The notes under the pieces: generated by a model
Told to the model about the DNA's origin: nothing
Seen by the model: the letters and a program-made list of their open reading frames with translations, nothing else
Databases searched by the model: none
DNA from: Vulcanimicrobiota bacterium
GTDB lineage: Bacteria > Eremiobacterota > Eremiobacteria > Baltobacterales > Baltobacteraceae
DNA: 15,387 nt
NCBI GenBank assembly: GCA_028287545.1
Contig: JAQBPL010000266.1
Location: 1-15,387 of the forward strand
Direction: 5' to 3'
Translations under genes and position numbers: made by a program
Shown: in pieces, positions 1 through 6,597 of the stretch
Layout of the letters: each line of letters opens with the position of its first letter
How positions within the stretch are numbered: position 1 is the stretch's first letter

Positions 1-203
1 AGCAGATGGGCATCGAAACGCCCAAGCTCAAGATCGACTTCGCGAAGGGCGACCGCATCAAGGTCACCTCGGGACCGTTCTTCGACTTCACCGGGATCGT
101 CGACGACATCCAGCCCGAGAAGGAAAAGGTTCGCGCCCTCATCTCGATCTTCGGCCGCGAAACGCCGGTCGAGCTCGAGTTCTACCAGATCGAAAAAGTC
201 TAG
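1..203 (+). CDS. nusG: Transcription termination/antitermination factor NusG, C-terminal part (5' end outside window)
   Basis: NusG binds RNA polymerase through its N-terminal domain. Its C-terminal KOW domain contacts Rho or ribosomal protein S10, coupling transcription to termination or translation. Only the KOW end is present: the reading frame is open from base 3 and ends at TAG 201-203. The residues GDRIKVTSGPFFDFTG, then IFGRETPVELEF and a final QIEKV, are the classic NusG C-terminus. The ATG at base 6 is internal (inter-domain linker) and is not the start. Downstream, in place of the usual rplK, there is a strong hairpin terminator and an opposing transporter gene, so nusG is the last gene of its transcript. 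Identification is near certain; only the truncation limits the description. Confidence 0.96.
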   Translation, partial: QMGIETPKLKIDFAKGDRIKVTSGPFFDFTGIVDDIQPEKEKVRALISIFGRETPVELEFYQIEKV

Positions 204-232
204 GCGCTCGCACGCGGGCGTTGAAAATGCAG

Positions 233-270
233 CGGCCCTCGCATCGATGATGCGAGGGCCGTTTCGTTTT
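233..270. terminator. Intrinsic, probably bidirectional terminator between nusG and the Nramp gene
   Basis: A perfect 13-bp GC-rich stem (left arm 233-245, right arm 249-261) with a three-base GAT loop is followed by TTTCGTTTT on the + strand. On the - strand the sequence after the stem reads GCATTTTC, a shorter T run, so it could also stop transcription of the convergent transporter gene, whose stop codon (269-271) touches it. It closes the nusG transcription unit 30 bases after the stop codon. Confidence 0.9.
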
Positions 271-1498
271 AGCCGCTCTTGCCGGTGACGGTCTGGTAGA
301 GGTAGAGGAGCGCCGCGCAGCTGACGACGAGCATCACGCACCACCCCGCGGCCGCGAGCCGCACGGAGATGCGCCGCTTGTGCATGACGGCGCTATTTCG
401 GGCGATCAAGAGCATCAGCGCCATCGTGAACGGCGTGGCGATCCCGCCGGCGATCCCGCTGAAGAAGAGCAGCGTGATCGGTTTGACGCCGGCGTAGCCG
501 ATCGCGACGGCGGCGAGGACGCACGCGCACAGCGTCAGATAAAACTGCCGGGCCCGGGCGAATTTCGCGTCGAGACTGTGTCGCCAACCGAACATCTCGG
601 CGGCGACGTACGCGGAAGTGCCGGCGATGACGGGAATTGCGACCAGCGCGGAGCCGAGCAGCCCGATACCGAACACCAAGCCCGCATATTTTCCCGCGAT
701 CGGCGCCAGCGCTTGCGCGGCTTGTTCGGCCGTGTCGATCGTCTTGTGGTGCACGCCGAGCGTCGCGCCGGTAGCGATCAGGATGAACCAGAAGGTCAGT
801 CCGGCGATGACGATGCCCAGCGCCGCGTCGACCTGCACCAGCCCCAGCCGGCGCAGCGGCGGCTTCTCCTCGGCGAGTTCGATCGTCTCCCACACGTACG
901 CGTATGCGGTCAGCGTGGTCCCGAGCAGCGCCAGCCCGCCGGCGACCGTCGTCGCGCGAAGGTCGAACTGCGGCACGAAAGATCCGCGCAGAACCGCGCC
1001 CCAGTCGGGCCGCGCGAGAAACGCCGCGCCGACATAGGTGAGGAATAGCAGCGCGAAGTAGCGCAGCACGCGTTCGATCGTGCGGTAGTTGCCCAGCACC
1101 AGCATGCCGACGGTCAGTGCGCCGAGCGGCAGGAGCCACCAGTGGTAGTCGATCCCGGTGAGCAGGTGCAGCGCCGCGCCGCCGCCTTCCAGATCGGCCG
1201 CGAGCGTGAGCACGTTGACGGCGAGGAGCGCGGCGAGCGTGACGAGCGCGACGGGTCGTCCGTAGACGGAACGCACGCAGTCTTCGAGGCCCCTCTTCGA
1301 AACGGTCCCCACTTGGGCCGCGATCGTTTGAACGACGATCAGCATCGGGATGATGAGCAGCGTCAGCCAGCCGAGTTGGTAGACGGTCGTCGAACCTACG
1401 ACCGACAGCGTTGCGACGGTCGTCGGATCGTTGTCCGACGCGCCGGCGACGATCCCGGCGCCGAACTCGGCCTTACGGTTCTTTGGCTGCTTGGCCAT
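269..1498 (-). CDS. Nramp-superfamily divalent metal ion transporter, non-canonical clade
   Basis: A polytopic inner-membrane protein of 409 aa, the usual length for prokaryotic Nramp transporters, with about 11 hydrophobic segments. Family members carry divalent cations (Mn, Fe; Mg in some divergent clades) inward, often with protons. TM1 carries SDNDPTTVAT (residues 21-30) where classical MntH has DPGN. The TM6 site reads TTLTAYAYVWETIELAEE (194-211) where the classical MPHN motif is expected. The acidic ADLEGGG stretch (101-107) also fits the superfamily. It is therefore a member of the divergent Nramp-related group rather than typical MntH, and its substrate cannot be assigned. The ATG start at 1498 gives the family's short N-terminus; the ribosome-binding site is weak. 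The gene is divergent from the small membrane protein (55 bp apart) and convergent with nusG. Confidence 0.88.
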   Translation of the reverse strand: MAKQPKNRKAEFGAGIVAGASDNDPTTVATLSVVGSTTVYQLGWLTLLIIPMLIVVQTIAAQVGTVSKRGLEDCVRSVYGRPVALVTLAALLAVNVLTLAADLEGGGAALHLLTGIDYHWWLLPLGALTVGMLVLGNYRTIERVLRYFALLFLTYVGAAFLARPDWGAVLRGSFVPQFDLRATTVAGGLALLGTTLTAYAYVWETIELAEEKPPLRRLGLVQVDAALGIVIAGLTFWFILIATGATLGVHHKTIDTAEQAAQALAPIAGKYAGLVFGIGLLGSALVAIPVIAGTSAYVAAEMFGWRHSLDAKFARARQFYLTLCACVLAAVAIGYAGVKPITLLFFSGIAGGIATPFTMALMLLIARNSAVMHKRRISVRLAAAGWCVMLVVSCAALLYLYQTVTGKSG

Positions 1499-1553
1499 CG
1501 CGAAGTACGTACCCCGATTGGGTTCCGCGGCGCGGGCGGAGAACGGACGGGGT

Positions 1554-2009
1554 ATGGAGCAGCGCGGACGCAGCGTCGTGGGTTGGATGGTTCTGCTGGC
1601 GGTACTCGCCGTCGCGACATACGTGGGTTTGAGCCGGCATCACGATGGGCCGAGCGCGGCTGCGACGCCCGTCGCGATGTTCGATGCGAGCCGCGGAACG
1701 GAGGCCGAGCGGGCGGAAAGCGCCGACGTGCGGACGGGGATTCTCGCGCTGACGTCGCCCGTCGACGTGAGCCGTCTCGTCCGGCACTTCACGATCGGCG
1801 ACGATGTCCTCACCGTCGTCGTGAACCGGGCCGCATACGAAGCGCTGGCTCCGGGCGACCAGGATCGGGCGTTCGCCGACATCTCGACCTTGTGGAGCCG
1901 TACGTACGCGGGGCACCACAACGGCGTCCAGGACCGCAGCCTGACGCTCGATTTCGTCGATGACGCCAACCAGATCGTCCATCACGACATGCTGTATCCG
2001 CCGCAGTGA
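1554..2009 (+). CDS. Small membrane-anchored protein of unknown function
   Basis: A protein of 151 aa starting at ATG 1554, chosen because a GGACGGGG purine-rich site lies just upstream and because the first 26 residues then form a neat N-in signal anchor: positive MEQRGR followed by a hydrophobic segment at about residues 8-26. The upstream in-frame start at 1431 would overlap the divergent transporter gene and add unhydrophobic filler. After an Ala/Asp-rich spacer, residues about 58-151 look like a small folded domain (TVVVNRAAYEALAPGDQDRA, then LTLDFVDDANQIVHH), probably periplasmic or external. I do not recognise the family. No cysteines or obvious catalytic motif are seen. It lies 82 bases upstream of the S1-domain gene on the same strand and may share its transcript. 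Confidence 0.75.
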   Translation: MEQRGRSVVGWMVLLAVLAVATYVGLSRHHDGPSAAATPVAMFDASRGTEAERAESADVRTGILALTSPVDVSRLVRHFTIGDDVLTVVVNRAAYEALAPGDQDRAFADISTLWSRTYAGHHNGVQDRSLTLDFVDDANQIVHHDMLYPPQ

Positions 2010-2046
2010 GGTCGTCCGGGGCACAACTCGCGCTCGTGGAGGATCG

Positions 2047-2094
2047 TTGAAAGAGAATTTCGGGGCCCGCGCGCGAAACGCCGTTGGACGATGA
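2047..2094 (+). CDS. Possible 15-codon leader ORF overlapping the S1-protein start
   Basis: A TTG codon at 2047 follows a good Shine-Dalgarno sequence (GGAGG at 2038-2042, four bases before it). It opens a frame reading (M)KENFGARARNAVGR that stops at TGA 2092-2094. That stop overlaps the ATG (2091-2093) of the S1-domain gene as ATGA, the classic coupling arrangement. The S1 gene itself has only a weak GGA near its ATG, so ribosomes could reach it by reinitiation. This rests on geometry only; a 15-codon TTG ORF can occur by chance. Confidence 0.3.
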   Translation: MKENFGARARNAVGR

Positions 2095-3407
2095 CGGACC
2101 AGTTCCCGGGCCACGACGAAGTTCAGCCAAGCGCACCCCTCCCTGTAACGGTGGAGCAAGCTGTCGCAATCGCGCCACCCGCGCCGGAGGCGAGCACGGA
2201 GGCGCCGGCGGAGCCCGTCGCGGCGGAAGCCGCGCCCGCCGAGCCGACGGCCTCCGTCGAGGCCGCGCCTGCGGTTGAGGTCGCGCCCCCGGTTGAAGCC
2301 GCAGCTCTCGTCGAGCCCACGGCGCCCGTAGAGACCCCGGCCGCTGTCGAAGCGCCGGCTCCCGTGGAAGCCGCGCCCCTCGTGGAAGCCGCGCCCCTCG
2401 TGGAAGCCGCAGCGCCCGTGGAAGCAGTTGCGCCCGCCGACGCCGCGCCGTCCGCAGCCGAGACGCCGGCTGCACCTGCGGCTGCCGTCGACGCGAGCGC
2501 GCCGCCCGCGGCCCCGGCAGGTCCGACGAAGGCCGACGAGCGTCGCGAGCGCGCGCAGCAGGCGTGGGAGATGGTCGTCAGCGCGCACGAAGCCGGGGAT
2601 ACGGTCACCGCGATGGTGACGACCGCCGTCAAAGGCGGCCTGCTGGTCGACATGGCCGGGATTCGCGGATTTCTCCCCGCGTCGCAGGCGCGCGTGCCGA
2701 TCGGCACCGCGCTCGAGACGCTGGTGAAAACGAAGGTGCCGCTCAAGATCATCGACGTCGATCAGGCGCGGCGCCGCGCCGTCGTGTCGCATCGCAGGGC
2801 GGTCGAAGACGAACGCCGCTCGCGCCGCAGCGAGCTGCTGCGTTCGCTGCAAGTCGGTCAGACGCGCGAAGGGCTCGTCGTTCGGCTCGCGGATTTCGGC
2901 GCGTTTGTCGATCTCGGCGGGATCGACGGTCTCATCCCGATGCGCGAGCTCGCGTTCGAGCGGGTCGACAAAGTCGGCGACGTCCTCAAGGTCGGCGATC
3001 GCCTTCCGGTGCAGGTGATGCGCATCGAAGAGAACGGGAAGAAAATCTCGCTCTCGCGCAAGAACGCGCTCCCCGATCCTTGGCGCGATAACGCCGGCGT
3101 GGTCAAGCGAGGCGCGGTCGTGCAAGGGAAGGTCGTCGGAAAAGAGCCGCGGCTGCAGGTCGAACTCGCGCCGGGAATCGTCGGAATCGTGCGCGAGAGC
3201 GACGCCGATCCGGCGCAGTATGAGATCGGCGAAGAGATCGAGGTCGCGGTGCGTTCCGCCGATCGCGCGACGCGCCGCATCGTCCTCACCACGATGCACG
3301 GTGCCGCGGCTGCGGCCGCCGTGACGGAGTCGTCCACGTCGAGCGGCTTCGCGCCGCTGGGGGTCGAGCTCAGCAGCGCGCCGCGCAACAAGAACCGCCC
3401 CCGCTAG
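2091..3407 (+). CDS. S1-domain RNA-binding protein (bS1-like) with long low-complexity N-terminal tail
   Basis: A protein of 438 aa. Residues 1-148 are almost entirely Ala, Pro, Val and Glu and include ten V-E hexapeptide repeats (56-115), predicted disordered and acidic. Three S1 OB-folds follow: a divergent one at about 167-236, a canonical one at about 254-324 (GLVVRLADFGAFVDLGGIDG, ending KKISLSRK, then the DPW that often follows S1 repeats in bS1 proteins), and a third at about 338-402. Such proteins bind single-stranded mRNA and, in ribosomal protein S1, help load it on the 30S subunit. With three domains and no N-terminal bS1 ribosome-docking domain evident, it could be the lineage's bS1 or an accessory S1 protein; I cannot decide, so no gene symbol is given. 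It ends six bases from the convergent dehydrogenase stop, with no terminator between. Confidence 0.9.
   Translation: MTDQFPGHDEVQPSAPLPVTVEQAVAIAPPAPEASTEAPAEPVAAEAAPAEPTASVEAAPAVEVAPPVEAAALVEPTAPVETPAAVEAPAPVEAAPLVEAAPLVEAAAPVEAVAPADAAPSAAETPAAPAAAVDASAPPAAPAGPTKADERRERAQQAWEMVVSAHEAGDTVTAMVTTAVKGGLLVDMAGIRGFLPASQARVPIGTALETLVKTKVPLKIIDVDQARRRAVVSHRRAVEDERRSRRSELLRSLQVGQTREGLVVRLADFGAFVDLGGIDGLIPMRELAFERVDKVGDVLKVGDRLPVQVMRIEENGKKISLSRKNALPDPWRDNAGVVKRGAVVQGKVVGKEPRLQVELAPGIVGIVRESDADPAQYEIGEEIEVAVRSADRATRRIVLTTMHGAAAAAAVTESSTSSGFAPLGVELSSAPRNKNRPR
2256..2435 (+). repeat. Ten in-frame 18-bp tandem repeats (hexapeptide VExxxx)
   Basis: GTN-GA(A/G) recurs every 18 bases at 2256, 2274, 2292, 2310, 2328, 2346, 2364, 2382, 2400 and 2418. 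The units encode VEAAPA, VEVAPP, VEAAAL, VEPTAP, VETPAA, VEAPAP, VEAAPL, VEAAPL, VEAAAP and VEAVAP. Units 7 and 8 (2364-2381 and 2382-2399) are identical at the DNA level, which suggests recent slippage or duplication; the others have diverged mostly at third positions. The tract lies inside the disordered N-terminal tail of the S1-domain protein. Confidence 0.92.
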
Positions 3408-3413
3408 CGCTGC

Positions 3414-4487
3414 TCACGGTGTGACGACGACGCGTCCGCGCACCCGCGCGCCGCGGAGATCGTCGAGCGCTTCGTTGACTTCGGACAACCGGCGTGCGAC
3501 GACGGGGAGCGCGGGCAGGACGCCGGTACGCGCGAGCTGCATGAGTTCGCCCATCTCGGTCAAGCTTCCGACGTAGGAACCGCAGATCGCTACGGACTTC
3601 ATCGGCAACAGCGCCGGCGAGAACTGCGTCGCACCGCCCATGAGCCCGACCACGACGAGCCGCGCGCCCTTTGCGAGCGCCGAAAAACCGAACGCGAACG
3701 AGTCGCCGCTGCCGACGAAATCGAAGGCGGCCGCGACGCCCCCGCCGGTCGCTTTTACGAGTTCGCGAGCGGCGCCGGGTTCGCGCGGATCGATCGTCGC
3801 GGCGGCGCCCGCCTCCATCGCGAGCGCCCATTTCGTCCGGTCGGGCTCGGCGACGATCGGCGCCGTGCCGAGCAGCGCGTGCGCCATTCGCACCGCCGAA
3901 AGGCCGACGCCGCCGGCTCCGATCACGAGCGCCTGCGCACCCGCCGGAAACGGGGCAGCCTTCCGCAGCGCGCTGAACGCCGTCAGCCCGGAACACGCAA
4001 GCGTGCAGGCTTGCGCTTCGGGCAACGGCGCGAAGTCGAACAGATAACGCGCGTCTTCGACCAGCACGTGGTCGGCGAATCCGCCGTCGCGGTTCACGCC
4101 GAGGGCGCGGGGCGCATTGCAAAGATGCTCGCGGCCGGCGCGGCAATCGGCGCACGTACCGCAACCGATCCACGGGAAGACGACCCGCCGATCGCCCAGC
4201 GCGACGCCTTCCGCATCGGGGCCGAGCGTGACGACTTCGCCGACGATTTCGTGGCCGAGGATCCGCGGCAGCGTGACGCTGCGCGCGAGATCGATCCGCG
4301 CGGCGTTGCCGAGGTCGAAGTATCCGTCGGCGATGTGCAGATCGCTGTGACACACGCCGCAGGCCAAGGTGCGCAGCAAAACCTCACGCCCGGCGGGCAC
4401 CGGCAGCTGCTCGGCCGACGCGGCGAGCGGCGAACCGAACGCTTCGAGCCGATACGATCGTTTCGCCGGCGCCGCGGAATCAGCCAT
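3414..4487 (-). CDS. Zinc-dependent alcohol dehydrogenase (MDR superfamily)
   Basis: A protein of 357 aa, typical for the medium-chain dehydrogenase/reductase family, which oxidises alcohols or reduces aldehydes with NAD(P) in the cytoplasm. Catalytic zinc ligands are visible as C46 (GVCHSD), H79-E80 (GHE) and C165 (ACSGLTAF). A structural zinc site is complete with C109, C112, C115 and C123. The Rossmann motif GAGGVG (190-195) is followed by an acidic residue, E214, at the end of the second strand, which favours NAD over NADP. The ATG at 4487 is chosen over an upstream start at 4598 because the extra 37 residues are Arg-rich and would lie well inside the preceding gene. Its start overlaps the receptor-2 stop by eight bases (ATGGCTGA), so it is the translationally coupled last gene of the receptor operon. 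The specific substrate is not determinable. Confidence 0.93.
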   Translation of the reverse strand: MADSAAPAKRSYRLEAFGSPLAASAEQLPVPAGREVLLRTLACGVCHSDLHIADGYFDLGNAARIDLARSVTLPRILGHEIVGEVVTLGPDAEGVALGDRRVVFPWIGCGTCADCRAGREHLCNAPRALGVNRDGGFADHVLVEDARYLFDFAPLPEAQACTLACSGLTAFSALRKAAPFPAGAQALVIGAGGVGLSAVRMAHALLGTAPIVAEPDRTKWALAMEAGAAATIDPREPGAARELVKATGGGVAAAFDFVGSGDSFAFGFSALAKGARLVVVGLMGGATQFSPALLPMKSVAICGSYVGSLTEMGELMQLARTGVLPALPVVARRLSEVNEALDDLRGARVRGRVVVTP

Positions 4488-6597
4488 CGGTCCCGGTCCG
4501 TCCGAACGACCGTCGCAGCACCACGCGAAAGGTGCGCGCTGCCGGCGCGAACGCGCTGCGCGGCGCGAGGGCCGGCAGTTGCGCGGTCGGAATCGCAAGC
4601 CGGGCGTCGTTCAGGTTCTCGAGGTCGAACTGCAGCTTGCCGCGCCGGCCGACCTGGATCTCGAGGTTCGCGTTGAAGAGCACCGCCGCCGGCTGGCCGA
4701 GGGCGGCGTCGGCGCCGTAGTAGGTCGCACCGAACGAGATGCGCGAGCCGCTGCGCGCGTGATAGGAAAGTTCGGCGTACCCTTGCGTCTGGGCGGCGGC
4801 GACGTCACCGACGGACTGCGCGAACGACGGCCCGTCGCTCGCGGTCCAGGCTTGCAAGAGATAGCCGAAGCCCACCGGCACGAATCGCGTCAGCGAGATC
4901 TCCGCGCCGCGACGCGAGAACGCGCCGGTGTCGATCCACGGCACGGGGCCGCCCACCTCGACCAGACGGCTGCCGCCAGTCGTCGTGAAGACGTCGGCGG
5001 AAAGCGTGGTCGCCGCGTCGATCAGCCGGGCGTCGAAACCGAGATCCGTCGTCGTCGCCGTTTGTGGACCGACCGGCCCCTGCGATCCGGCCAGTGCGAC
5101 GAGCGGCGCGGGAGCGAAGCCGGTGCCCGACGACGCGCGCACCGTCAGCCGCTCGGAGGCGCGATATGCAACGCCAATGCGTCCCGCGGGGCCGCTCTCG
5201 GTCGTGCTGCGGTCGCTGGCGACCGCGTCGTCGCGCACGTCGTAGGCGCCGAGCTGCACTTGCCAGCGCGGCGCCGGCCGCAGGACCGCGCGAGCGAAGA
5301 GCGTCTCCACCCGAGCGTGCGAGCCGGGCGCGAGATCGACGGCGCCCGACGCCGACCCGGTGCCGTACGTTTCGGTCGCGCCGAGCGAGAGCAGCGTGCT
5401 GCCCACCGTGCGGTCCAGTTCGAGCGACGCGCCGGTGAGCGCGTCGTCGGTCCGCGTCTCGAGCGGGTCACCCGCGGCGCTGCCGTCGCGGTGCGAGGCG
5501 ACGTGCCAACCGCGAACGAGCAGCGCGCTGCGTTCGCCGTCGCGCCGGTACTCCACGCCGTCGAAGGCGAAGCGATTCGCCCCGAGGCGGTCCGAGTCGC
5601 CTTCGGAAAAACTCGTGAGGGTGAGCGCATCGCGCGACGAGAGCGCAGCGCGCGCCTTGACCAGCAGCGCGCGCTGCAGGGCGTCGGTGAGGGCGACGTC
5701 TCCGGCGGCGCCGTTCACTGTTCCGGCGACAGCGACCGCGACGCGCCGGTCGGCACTCGCGCCGCCGCCGGCGATGTCCGTGAAGCCCCCGCCGCGCCCG
5801 TCGAACCCTTGCTCGGGAAGTGCGCGCCACACAGGCGTGGGCTCCGCGAAGCGGACGTTGAGGGTCCCGTTGATCGCGCCGTCGATCGTCGGCAGGGCGG
5901 CGCTCGCGCCCGGTTCGATTTCGAGTTCCGACGTGACGAACGACGGGATCGCGCCGAGCGGGATCGTGCGCGTCGTCGCGAGCGCGACCGGATCGCCCTC
6001 GATCAGCACTTGTGTTTCGTGCGGAGCGCCGCCGCGGACGAGCGCTACGGGCGGGGCGTCGGCGGCGCCCAGGCCGCGGGCGGCGCGGTCGATGAGGATC
6101 GCCGGTTTTTGCGTGAGCACGTCGTCGAGTCCGGGCTGGCTCATGTCGCGATACGCCTCGCGCGGCACGACCACGAGCGGCGCAGGACCCCGGTTGCCGC
6201 CGCCGCGCTGCGCGGTGCTCGCCGAACCGATCGTGCGCAGCGCGCTCGACGCGACGGCGTGCAGCGCGAGCCGCACGGCGACGCCGTTCTGCCGAGTGAC
6301 GACGATCCGGCTTTCGGCGGGAACGAACCCGGGCTTCGTGACGACGACCGTGTACGTCCCCGGCGGCGGCAGCGGGACGGTCGCGGCCGCCTCAGAGCCG
6401 AGGCGCACCCTCGCAGCCGGCGTCGTCTGACCGCTCACCGTGACGAGCGCGCCGCTCGCCGTCGTCCCCGGATCGGCGATGACGGTCACGACGAGGATCG
6501 CACGCGCCGTCGCCTGAGCGAGCGCTGCCGCGCCGCCGCCGAGCGCGAGCGTTATCGCGAACGCGCCCGCGAACGCGGCGCGAAGGGCGCACCGCAT
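4480..6597 (-). CDS. TonB-dependent outer-membrane receptor 2 (short paralogue)
   Basis: A protein of 705 aa, predicted to be an outer-membrane beta-barrel that imports a ligand using TonB energy. A signal peptide covers residues 1-28 (hydrophobic core, ALA-Q cleavage). A small beta-sandwich of carboxypeptidase-regulatory/PEGA type lies at about 33-112 (TYTVVVTKPGF). An RTIGS linker, a plug domain at about 137-250 (PPVALVRGGAPHETQVLIEG, then GAINGTLNVRF) and a barrel at about 255-705 follow. The barrel is some 220 residues shorter than that of the upstream receptor, with which it shares its overall plan and C-terminal motifs (QGYAELSYHARSG, TYYG, FDLENL). The ATG is fixed by a TGATG overlap with the receptor-1 stop, so the two are translationally coupled. 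I see no clear TonB box. The ligand is unknown. Confidence 0.88.
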   Translation of the reverse strand: MRCALRAAFAGAFAITLALGGGAAALAQATARAILVVTVIADPGTTASGALVTVSGQTTPAARVRLGSEAAATVPLPPPGTYTVVVTKPGFVPAESRIVVTRQNGVAVRLALHAVASSALRTIGSASTAQRGGGNRGPAPLVVVPREAYRDMSQPGLDDVLTQKPAILIDRAARGLGAADAPPVALVRGGAPHETQVLIEGDPVALATTRTIPLGAIPSFVTSELEIEPGASAALPTIDGAINGTLNVRFAEPTPVWRALPEQGFDGRGGGFTDIAGGGASADRRVAVAVAGTVNGAAGDVALTDALQRALLVKARAALSSRDALTLTSFSEGDSDRLGANRFAFDGVEYRRDGERSALLVRGWHVASHRDGSAAGDPLETRTDDALTGASLELDRTVGSTLLSLGATETYGTGSASGAVDLAPGSHARVETLFARAVLRPAPRWQVQLGAYDVRDDAVASDRSTTESGPAGRIGVAYRASERLTVRASSGTGFAPAPLVALAGSQGPVGPQTATTTDLGFDARLIDAATTLSADVFTTTGGSRLVEVGGPVPWIDTGAFSRRGAEISLTRFVPVGFGYLLQAWTASDGPSFAQSVGDVAAAQTQGYAELSYHARSGSRISFGATYYGADAALGQPAAVLFNANLEIQVGRRGKLQFDLENLNDARLAIPTAQLPALAPRSAFAPAARTFRVVLRRSFGRTGTDG

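Noticed and set aside
1505..1512. GTACGTAC palindrome between the transporter and small-protein genes
   Set aside because: An 8-base palindrome is too short and isolated to claim an operator.
1431..1553. Upstream in-frame start of the small membrane protein
   Set aside because: It overlaps the divergent transporter gene and puts 41 residues before the signal anchor; the ATG at 1554 has a good ribosome-binding site.
2047..2075. TTGAAA as a -35 box for an S1-gene promoter
   Set aside because: No plausible -10 lies 16-18 bases downstream (the stretch is GGGGCCCGCGCGCG), so I do not call a promoter.
1473..3299. A 608-codon open frame on the - strand opposite the small membrane protein and S1 gene
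   Set aside because: The Gly/Arg-rich 'GRGFHEGRG' repeats are just the complementary reading of the VExxxx repeat tract in the S1 gene; not an independent protein.
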